A stretch of 64,000 nt of DNA from Elioraea sp. (GTDB taxonomy: Bacteria > Pseudomonadota > Alphaproteobacteria > Acetobacterales > Acetobacteraceae), in NCBI RefSeq assembly GCF_022842375.1, contig NZ_JALHPR010000003.1, forward strand, positions 186,001 through 250,000. Direction: 5' to 3'. The notes below the pieces were generated by a model that saw only the letters and a program-made list of their open reading frames with translations, made no database searches and was not told the DNA's origin. Shown piece by piece: positions 30,235-38,085 of this stretch. Both the position numbers and the translations under genes were made by a program. Positions within the stretch are counted from its first letter, which is position 1. Each line of letters opens with the position of its first letter.

Positions 30235-31116
30235 GTGACAAAGCGCATTGCTCTCATCCTCGGCGCGGCCCTGCTGTGCTCTCCAGCCCATGCCAGCTAC
30301 ACCATCATGTTCGAGCGGAACATCGATGCGGAAGGCGGCAACGAGGTCGGCTTCCGGACCTATCCCACCTTTGACGACCTGCTGGCCAACACCAACGCGG
30401 GGCCGTTCATTTTCTCGCCAACCGATGTCAGCCCCGTCTTCAATACCACCGGCCTCACCTATGACGGCAGCCGCTTCATCTTGATGTTCGAGCGGAACAT
30501 CGATGCGGAAGGTGGCAACGAGGTCGGCTTCCGGACCTATCCCACCTTCGACGACCTGCTGGCCAACACCAACGCGGGGGACTTCGTTTTCTCGCCAACC
30601 GATGTCAGTCCCGTCTTCAATACCACCGGCCTCACCTATGACGGCAGCCGCTACATCATGATGTTCGAGCGGAACGTCGATGCGGAAGGCGGCAACGAGG
30701 TCGGCTTCCGGACCTACGCCACCTTCGACGACCTGCTGGCCAACAACGCCGAGGGGCCGTTCGTTTTCTCGCCGACCGATATCAGCCCGTTCTTCGATAC
30801 CACCGGCCTCACCTATGACGGCATCCGCTACACCATGATGTTCGAGCGAAACGTCGATGCGGAAGGCGGCAACGAGGTCGGCTTCCGGACCTACGCCACC
30901 TTCGACGACCTGCTGGCCAACAACGCCGAGGGGCCGTTCGTTTTCTCGCCGACCGATATCAGCCCCTTCTTCAATACCACCGGCCTCAGTTTCAACGGCC
31001 CATTCGCCGGCGGAGGCGGGAATGGCGGCGCCACCCCCGTCCCGGAACCGGCCAGCCTCGCCCTTTTCGGTCTTGCCCTCGCAGGGCTGATGGCCGCGCG
31101 ACGCCGCCGCGCCTGA
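30235..31116 (+). CDS. PEP-CTERM secreted protein of four near-identical 59-residue repeats
   Basis: 293 residues from GTG 30235, with GGAGACGG upstream. A signal peptide (KRIALILGAALLCSPAHA, cleavage after AHA) is followed by four tandem repeats. Each has the frame MFERNIDAEGGNEVGFRTY, then a TFDDLLANTNAG-like turn, FSPTDVSPVF and NTTGLTYDG. The C-terminus has a PEP-CTERM sorting signal (TPVPEPASLALFGLALAG, then RRRR). Exosortase would process it at the envelope; none is encoded here. Each unit is beta-rich. Function unknown; adhesion or matrix is a guess. Confidence 0.88.
   Translation: MTKRIALILGAALLCSPAHASYTIMFERNIDAEGGNEVGFRTYPTFDDLLANTNAGPFIFSPTDVSPVFNTTGLTYDGSRFILMFERNIDAEGGNEVGFRTYPTFDDLLANTNAGDFVFSPTDVSPVFNTTGLTYDGSRYIMMFERNVDAEGGNEVGFRTYATFDDLLANNAEGPFVFSPTDISPFFDTTGLTYDGIRYTMMFERNVDAEGGNEVGFRTYATFDDLLANNAEGPFVFSPTDISPFFNTTGLSFNGPFAGGGGNGGATPVPEPASLALFGLALAGLMAARRRRA
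30307..31014. repeat. 177-bp coding tandem repeat, four copies
   Basis: Copies begin at 30307, 30484, 30661 and 30838, an exact period of 177 bp. Copies 1 and 2 are almost identical, as are copies 3 and 4, which points to a two-step duplication. The low divergence suggests recent expansion or gene conversion, and copy number may vary between strains. Confidence 0.95.
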
Positions 31117-31240
31117 ACACCGGCGTTTTCATTCCGCTGCCTGTCGCATAGGCAACCCGCACAATCGTTGCGCATGTTTGACGAATGTTTCGTGAAGGGC
31201 CTACCCTTCCTCTCTCGCAACCATGACCGGGGAGGTGGCG

Positions 31241-32827
31241 ATGACCATCCGTCGCAGAGATGTCGTAGCAGGCCTGGCGTCGGCGCCGGCCATCCTTCAC
31301 GCAACGACCAGGCAGGCCGATGCGCAAGGCGCGCGAAAGGTGATCCGCGCCGTTCCGATCGGCGATCTTCGCGCGCTCGACCCGATCTGGACCACCGCCT
31401 ACATCACCCGCAACCACGCCTACATGGTGTGGGACACGCTGTTCGCGATGGATGCCTCGAACACGCCGCAGCCGCAGATGGTGGGCGAATACGGCGTCTC
31501 CGGCGACCAGCTCACCTGGACGTTCCGGCTGCGCGACGGCCTGCTCTGGCATGACGACACGCCCGTCCGCGCGGCCGATTGCGTCGCCTCGATCCGCCGC
31601 TGGGGGGCGCGCGACGGCATGGGCCGCGCGCTGCTCTCCGTCACCGACAGCCTCACCGCCCGCGATGACCGCACCTTCGTTCTGGTGCTGAAGCGGCCCA
31701 TCGGCTTCGTTCTCGAGGCCCTCGGCAAGATCGACAGCAACGTGCCCTTCATGATGCCGGAACGCCTCGCACGCACCGACCCGAGCACCCAGATCGGCGA
31801 GATCATCGGTTCGGGACCGTTCCGGTTCATCCGCGAGGAATGGATCGCGGGCGTGAAGGTGGTGTACGAGAAGAACACGCGCTACGTGCCGCGCAGCGAA
31901 CCGCCCTCTCAGGCCGCAGGCGGCAAGGTGGTGAAGGTCGATCGCGTCGAGACGCTCTACACCCCCGATTCGGCGACAGCCGCGAACGGGCTGATGGCGG
32001 GCGAGCTCGACATGCTCGAGAATCCCGCACCAGACCTCGTGCCCCAGCTGACGCGCCACCGCGACGTGATCGTGGCCCCCAACGATCCGCTCGGCTACCA
32101 GCTGTTCCAGGTGATCAACCACCTGCATCCGCCCTTCGACAACGTGCTCGCCCGCCGTGCGCTGCAGACCGCGATCAGCCAGTCTGACTTCATGAACGCG
32201 ACGGTGGGTGACCGTACGCCCTGGCGCGAGTGCGGCGGCATCTTCGGCTGCTTCGGCGAGGACACGCAGAAGGCGGCGCTTGGCTGGCCCGCGCAGAACC
32301 TCGCGCGCGCGACCGCGCTGTTGCGCGAGAGCGGGTATGACGGCAGGCCCATCGTCATCCTCGACCCGGCCGACAACGCCACGCTCCATCCAGCCGCGCT
32401 GGTGACGGCCGATACGCTCCGGAAGATGGGTGCGAATGTCGACCTCCAGGCGATGGACTGGAGCGCGTTGGTGCAACGGCGCAACAACCGCGCCGCCCCC
32501 AACGCAGGCGGGTGGAATCTCTTCATCACCAACGCGACGATCACCGGCATCGCCAACCCGCTGCTGAACATCTTCACGCGCCATTGCGAGGAGGCGTGGT
32601 TCGGCTGGCCGTGCGACCGCCGCGTGCCGGAACTCATGACGGCCTGGACCTTCGAGGGCGATGCGGCGAAGCGCAACGAGATCATGATGGCGCTGCAGAA
32701 GGTGCACGTGGAGACGGTGACGTCGATTCCCCTCGGACAGTACCGCTCGGTCATCGCGCACCGCCGGGCGCTCCGCGGCGTCATTCCGGGTCCGGCGCTG
32801 TTCTACTGGAACGTCGAGAAGGCGTAG
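31241..32827 (+). CDS. ABC transporter substrate-binding protein, family 5 (peptide/nickel type)
   Basis: 528 residues from ATG 31241, with GGGGAGGTGG upstream. The N-terminus IRRRDVVAGLASAPA is a Tat-like signal, and the early LRDGLLWHDDTPVRAADCV is a family 5 hallmark. Later parts (VNHL-type region LFQVINHLHPPFDNVLARRA) agree. It binds oligopeptides, opines or similar ligands in the periplasm. No permease or ATPase genes are adjacent, so it is an orphan component or shares a transporter. Nearby amidase and amidohydrolase genes suggest a nitrogenous ligand. Confidence 0.92.
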   Translation: MTIRRRDVVAGLASAPAILHATTRQADAQGARKVIRAVPIGDLRALDPIWTTAYITRNHAYMVWDTLFAMDASNTPQPQMVGEYGVSGDQLTWTFRLRDGLLWHDDTPVRAADCVASIRRWGARDGMGRALLSVTDSLTARDDRTFVLVLKRPIGFVLEALGKIDSNVPFMMPERLARTDPSTQIGEIIGSGPFRFIREEWIAGVKVVYEKNTRYVPRSEPPSQAAGGKVVKVDRVETLYTPDSATAANGLMAGELDMLENPAPDLVPQLTRHRDVIVAPNDPLGYQLFQVINHLHPPFDNVLARRALQTAISQSDFMNATVGDRTPWRECGGIFGCFGEDTQKAALGWPAQNLARATALLRESGYDGRPIVILDPADNATLHPAALVTADTLRKMGANVDLQAMDWSALVQRRNNRAAPNAGGWNLFITNATITGIANPLLNIFTRHCEEAWFGWPCDRRVPELMTAWTFEGDAAKRNEIMMALQKVHVETVTSIPLGQYRSVIAHRRALRGVIPGPALFYWNVEKA

Positions 32828-32842
32828 GACGCGCCCCCCTGC

Positions 32843-32982
32843 TTCCCCCTCTCCCGCCGGGGCGGGAGAGGGCCGGGGTGAGGGTGGGGGGCCGCGACGC
32901 GCTCCTCCGGCCAAGCGCATTCTTCGCATCACGACCCCCCTCACCCAACCCTCTCCCCCGCAAGCGCGGGGGGAGAGGGAAG
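32843..32982. repeat. Inverted pair of GC-rich intergenic palindromic repeats
   Basis: The first unit (about 32843-32890) is a hairpin CTCTCCCGCC/GGCGGGAGAG followed by GGGCCGGGGTGAGGGTG. The second (about 32934-32982) is an inverted relative with CCTCTCCCCC and GGGGGAGAGG arms. They fill most of the gap between the convergent family 5 binding protein and SRAP genes. A 25-base core of the first unit (32866-32890) recurs exactly at 43780-43804. They may serve as a bidirectional terminator. Confidence 0.8.
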
Positions 32983-33020
32983 AGCAATGGGATGCGCGAC
33001 TGCCCGGCGTCAGCGAACGC

Positions 33021-33752
33021 TCAGTCCTCGCCGAACGCGGGCGGGCCCTCGGCCACGCCGAGGCCCGCCAAGGGCGTGACGTCGGGGTCACGCGCGATCA
33101 GGCCGTCGTCGTCCTCGCGCACACCGTTGACGCGCGTCGAGACGGGCCAGATGCGGAACGCCGCGCCATCCATCGGCCGCAGCACGGAGGCAGCGTCGCC
33201 CTCCACCTCGCGGAGCCAGAGCGGCCAGGCCTCCGGCGGCAGCACCACGGGCATGCGGTCATGCAGCGGCACGAGCCGCGGCGCGGCCGGGCAGGTGACG
33301 ACGGTGAAGGTCCGCAGGATCGACTGGTCGGGCGCGCGCCATCGCTCCCACAGCCCCGCGAGCACCATCGGCGCGCCGCTTTCCATCGCGACGGCATAAG
33401 GCTGTTTCCGTTTCTCTCCCGGAATCTCCGCCCATTCGTAGAACCCGTCGATCGGCACGAGGCAGCGTCGCTTGGCGTACGCATCGCGATAGGCGGGCTT
33501 CTCGGCGAGGCTCTCGGATCGCGCGTTGATCATCCTGCTGCCGATCGCCGCGTCCTTGGCCCAGAGCGGCACGAGGCCCCAGCGCAGGAGGTCGAGGTGC
33601 CGCGCACCCGTCTCGGGGTTGCGGCGCACCACGAGGCTCGTCTGCGTCGGTGCGACGTTGAACCGCGCCGGATGGTTCGGCACGGGGTCGACGGTGCGGA
33701 ACAGGCGCGCGAGCGCCGCGGGGGGGCGCGTGAGGAAGTAACGACCGCACAT
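33021..33752 (-). CDS. SOS-response-associated peptidase family protein (SRAP/HMCES, YedK-like)
   Basis: 243 residues. It begins MCGRYFLTRP: after Met removal Cys2 is the residue that forms a thiazolidine link to abasic sites in single-stranded DNA. Other family marks are FNVAPTQTSLVV, RWGLVPLWAKD, INARSES, IDGFYEW and PLHDRMPVVL (active-site Asn, Glu, His). It protects abasic ssDNA at forks. Convergent with the family 5 binding protein; 17 bases after the amidase stop. Confidence 0.95.
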   Translation of the reverse strand: MCGRYFLTRPPAALARLFRTVDPVPNHPARFNVAPTQTSLVVRRNPETGARHLDLLRWGLVPLWAKDAAIGSRMINARSESLAEKPAYRDAYAKRRCLVPIDGFYEWAEIPGEKRKQPYAVAMESGAPMVLAGLWERWRAPDQSILRTFTVVTCPAAPRLVPLHDRMPVVLPPEAWPLWLREVEGDAASVLRPMDGAAFRIWPVSTRVNGVREDDDGLIARDPDVTPLAGLGVAEGPPAFGED

Positions 33753-33769
33753 CGCTTAGGGAGGCCCGG

Positions 33770-35176
33770 TCAGATCGAGGGGCGGCGTGAGCGGCTGCCC
33801 GAGGCCTCCTCGATCGCATGGCCCGCGGCAAGCACCGTCGCATCGGCGAAGGGCGCGCCGATGATCTGCAGCCCGAGCGGCAGGCCGTTCGGCGCGAAGC
33901 CAGAGCACACCGACATCGCAGGTCCTGCCGAGATGTTGGCCGGTGCCGAGTAGGTCGGCCGCGAGAGGCCCTCGTCGAGCGACTGGTCTGCCAGCCGGGG
34001 AGCGGGGCCTGGGGTCGAGGCCGTCACCAGCACGTCGAACCGCTCGAACAGCGCGTTGAACTCGGCGGCGAGGCTGCGGCGCTGGCGCTGCGCCTGGATG
34101 TAGTCGGCCGCGCGCATCACCCCGCCTGCCATCACGCGCACGCGGAAGGCGCGGCTGTAGGCCTCGGGCCGGGTGGTGAGGTCGGCCTCGTGCAGCGCAT
34201 AGGCTTCGGCCGAGATGATCAGGCGGTTGGCAGCGTTGAAGGCGATCAGCGGTGGGCAATCGGCGGTACCGACGGTGCAGCCGAGCTCCTTCAGCATCCG
34301 CTCGGCATCCGCCATCTGCTCCTGCACCTCGGCGGAGGCGGGAAGGTCGGTTTCGTAGAAGCGGCGGAGCACGCCGACCCGCAGGCCCTTCACCCCGCGC
34401 CGCGCCGCGGCCGCATAGCCGCCGGGCGGGGGCGTGGAGGGAACCGAGGCAGGGTCGGCCGGGTCGTAGCCGGCGATGGCGTCGAGCAGGATCGCGCAAT
34501 CCTCGGCCGTCCATGCCATCGGGCCTGCGGTGTCGAGGCTCGGCGACAGCGGGACGATGCCGCGGCGGCTGACGAGGCCGGCGGTCGGCTTGATCCCGGC
34601 GATGCCGCAATAGGCGGCGGGGAAGCGGATCGACCCACCCGTGTCGGAGCCGAGGCTGCCGAGTGCCAGGCCGGCCGCGACCGCGGCACCCGATCCGGAG
34701 GAGGAGCCGCCGGTGAAGCGCTCCGTGTCCCAGGGGTTGCGGGCGGGCGGCCAGGGCAGGTCGAAGGCGGGGCCGCCGATGGCGAACTCATGCGTCGCGA
34801 GTTTGCCGAGCATCACCGCGCCGGCGGCGCCGAGCCGCCGCACGGTCTCGGCATCCTCGGCCGGCACGTTGTTCTCGAGGATCCGGGAATGCGCCGTCGT
34901 GCGCACGCCGGCGGTCGCGTAGATGTCCTTGTAGGCGAGCGGGATGCCGTGCAGCAGGCCCTTCAGCGCGCCCTGCATCATCGCCTTCTCGGCGGCCCTC
35001 GCCGAGGCGATCGCGGCCGCGTCGGTCACGGCGAGATAGGCATCGATGCGGGGGTTCACCCGCTCGATCCGATCGAGCAGCGCGCGCGCAAGCTCGACCG
35101 GCGAAAGGCGGCGGGAACGGATCATTCCCGCGGCATCGGCGATGCTGAGATGGTGCAGCGTGTCGGCCGACCTCAT
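33770..35176 (-). CDS. Amidase signature family enzyme (AtzF/GatA-like)
   Basis: 468 residues. The Ser-cisSer-Lys triad is visible: K83 in HGIPLAYKD, S158 in TGGSSSGSG and S182 in GSDTGGSIRFPAA. Amidases of this family hydrolyse amides such as allophanate, malonamide or indoleacetamide. ATG 35176 overlaps the stop of a small AtzG-like gene as ATGA. The pair resembles the AtzG-AtzE/AtzF subunit arrangement. Substrate unknown. It is not GatA of the tRNA amidotransferase, because GatB and GatC are absent. Confidence 0.92.
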   Translation of the reverse strand: MRSADTLHHLSIADAAGMIRSRRLSPVELARALLDRIERVNPRIDAYLAVTDAAAIASARAAEKAMMQGALKGLLHGIPLAYKDIYATAGVRTTAHSRILENNVPAEDAETVRRLGAAGAVMLGKLATHEFAIGGPAFDLPWPPARNPWDTERFTGGSSSGSGAAVAAGLALGSLGSDTGGSIRFPAAYCGIAGIKPTAGLVSRRGIVPLSPSLDTAGPMAWTAEDCAILLDAIAGYDPADPASVPSTPPPGGYAAAARRGVKGLRVGVLRRFYETDLPASAEVQEQMADAERMLKELGCTVGTADCPPLIAFNAANRLIISAEAYALHEADLTTRPEAYSRAFRVRVMAGGVMRAADYIQAQRQRRSLAAEFNALFERFDVLVTASTPGPAPRLADQSLDEGLSRPTYSAPANISAGPAMSVCSGFAPNGLPLGLQIIGAPFADATVLAAGHAIEEASGSRSRRPSI

Positions 35177-35652
35177 CGGCGGCGCGCCCGGGGTGCGGAC
35201 TTTGCCGGCTTGCGCGGCGCTGCCTTCGCCGCAGGCTTTGCCTTGGCGGCCAGCTTGGCCTTCGCCTTTGGCGCAGGCTTTCGCGCGGGCGTGGGCGCGG
35301 GCTTGGGCGCAGCCTTTCGGGCTCGCTCGGCCCGCTTGACGGCTGGGGGCTTCGCCGCCTCCGCCGCCGGTGCGGCACGGGCGGGCATGGAAGGGTGGAA
35401 CACGAAGGCCGGCTCGTCGAACAGGCTGCGCGCCCGCGGCAGCTTCGCGGCCAGCGTCACGAGGTGTTGGAAGGAGACGGCGAGGTCTGCCTTCTGCCCG
35501 GCATTCAGTGTCAACCCGGCGCGGCGGATCAGGAGGTCGATCTCATCCCGCGTGACGGAGGGCGGCGGGGGCGACGGCATGGCGGCCGGGGGCGGCGCAG
35601 GCTCAGGTGCCGGCGCCTCGGCGCGTGGGTTCGGTCGCGCCTGGCGGTTCAC
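35173..35652 (-). CDS. AtzG-like amidase partner with histone-H1-like tail
   Basis: 159 residues from GTG 35652; ATG 35580 (135 residues) is an equally possible start. The middle segment (TRDEIDLLIRRAGLTLNAGQ, then VSFQHLVTLAAKLPRARSLF and DEPAFVFHP) resembles the GatC/AtzG-like small subunit that stabilises an amidase. From about residue 90 it becomes a Lys/Ala/Pro repeat tail (KAAPKPAPTPARKPAPKAKA and onward) like histone H1 or bacterial H1-like proteins. The fusion of these two parts is odd. ATGA coupling to the amidase supports the subunit role. Confidence 0.75.
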   Translation of the reverse strand: MNRQARPNPRAEAPAPEPAPPPAAMPSPPPPSVTRDEIDLLIRRAGLTLNAGQKADLAVSFQHLVTLAAKLPRARSLFDEPAFVFHPSMPARAAPAAEAAKPPAVKRAERARKAAPKPAPTPARKPAPKAKAKLAAKAKPAAKAAPRKPAKSAPRARRR

Positions 35653-35769
35653 CGGGCCACCGGTGCCGGGAGGGGGGAGAGGTTGCCCGCCTTGCGGGCG
35701 GCGAGGACGCGCGGTGCCATCAGGGCCATATTCCTTCCGAGCAGCACGGAGATGGAATGGCCCGGAGTG

Positions 35770-36900
<1,131 letters not shown>

Positions 36901-36910
36901 CAGAATCCCC

Positions 36911-37813
36911 TCACTTGTCGGCCTCGACCAGGCCCTTCACGAACCACCGCTGCATCAGGATCACGACGGCCACGGGCGGCAGCAGCGCCATCACCGTCGT
37001 CGCCATAACGATGTTCCACTCCACGTTCGCCTCGGTGCCGAGCATCTTGACGATGCCGACGACGATCGTCTCGATCTCCCCGCCCGTGGTGATGAGCAGC
37101 GGCCACAGATACTGGTTCCAGCCGTAGATGAAGAGGATGACGAACAGCGCCGCGATGTTGGTGCGCGACAGCGGGATCACGACATCGAAGAAGAACCGCA
37201 TCGGCCCCGCGCCGTCGATCTTCGCCGCCTCGATCAGCTCGTCCGGGATCGTCAGGAAGAACTGGCGGAACAGCAGCGTCGCGGTCGCGGACGCGATGAG
37301 GGGAACGATCAGCCCGGCATAGGAGTTGATGAGCCCGAGATCGGACACGACCTGGAAGGTCGGGAAGATGCGCACCTCGACCGGCAGCATCAGCGTGATG
37401 AAGATCGCCCAGAACGCCAGCATCCGGCCGGGGAAGGAGAAGAACACCACCGCATAGGCCGACAGCAGCGAGACCGCGATCTTGCCGACCGCGATGCAGA
37501 GCGCCATGACGAAGCTGTTGAACATCATGGTCGCGACCGGCACGGCGACCGTGCCGCGCGCGCCGACGCCCCAGGCGGCCGCGTAGTTTTCGAGGCCCTG
37601 CGCCCCGGGGATGAGCGGCACCTCGCCGCGGCCCACCACCGCCGCCTCGTGCGTCGAGCCGACGATGACGATCCAGACGGGCAGGAAGAACAGCAACACG
37701 CCGAACACAAGGATGGCGTGGGTGAGCCAGTCCAGCCGCCGGCGCGCGCTGTCGGCGGCAACCGCGGCGGCCTCGGCGCGGGCGAGGTCGGCCGTCGTCA
37801 GCGGTGCGTGCAT
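36911..37813 (-). CDS. ugpE: ABC importer permease, UgpE type
   Basis: 300 residues from ATG 37813; a longer frame to 38029 is not needed. Six transmembrane segments start at residue about 30 ([20 protein letters not shown]). The EAA loop [17 protein letters not shown], which docks on the ATPase, is present. It is one of the two inner-membrane subunits for glycerol-3-phosphate or glycerophosphodiester uptake. Its upstream end faces the divergent RTX/FG-GAP gene instead of ugpA, so it probably needs its own promoter in the 37814-38085 gap, where I see no other structure. Confidence 0.9.
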   Translation of the reverse strand: MHAPLTTADLARAEAAAVAADSARRRLDWLTHAILVFGVLLFFLPVWIVIVGSTHEAAVVGRGEVPLIPGAQGLENYAAAWGVGARGTVAVPVATMMFNSFVMALCIAVGKIAVSLLSAYAVVFFSFPGRMLAFWAIFITLMLPVEVRIFPTFQVVSDLGLINSYAGLIVPLIASATATLLFRQFFLTIPDELIEAAKIDGAGPMRFFFDVVIPLSRTNIAALFVILFIYGWNQYLWPLLITTGGEIETIVVGIVKMLGTEANVEWNIVMATTVMALLPPVAVVILMQRWFVKGLVEADK

Positions 37814-38085
37814 GCGCCGCCCTGCCGTTCGAACCCGCCCCCGTGACCCATCGCGCTCCCTCGCCGCCTGTGGCTGCTTCTTCCTGCCGGTCCTCACCGC
37901 GCGGCGCAACCGGGATCGCGACGCGGGCGTGTTGCCGGACGATGATATTACACGCCCGGCACGGTGGACGACATGCCTCGCCGCCGTATTGCTTCGTGGT
38001 TGCGAAGGATCAATGACGCCTGCGGCCATGGCTGCAACCCTTCGTCATCGCGCGGGAAAAGGCGCGGGGCGGGGAAGGGAAAGAG

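Noticed and set aside
30307-31014. CRISPR or non-coding satellite
   Set aside because: The 177-bp period keeps the reading frame and codes for one secreted protein with conserved residues.
31241-32827. Complete peptide ABC transporter operon
   Set aside because: Only the binding protein is present; neither permease nor ATPase genes are adjacent.
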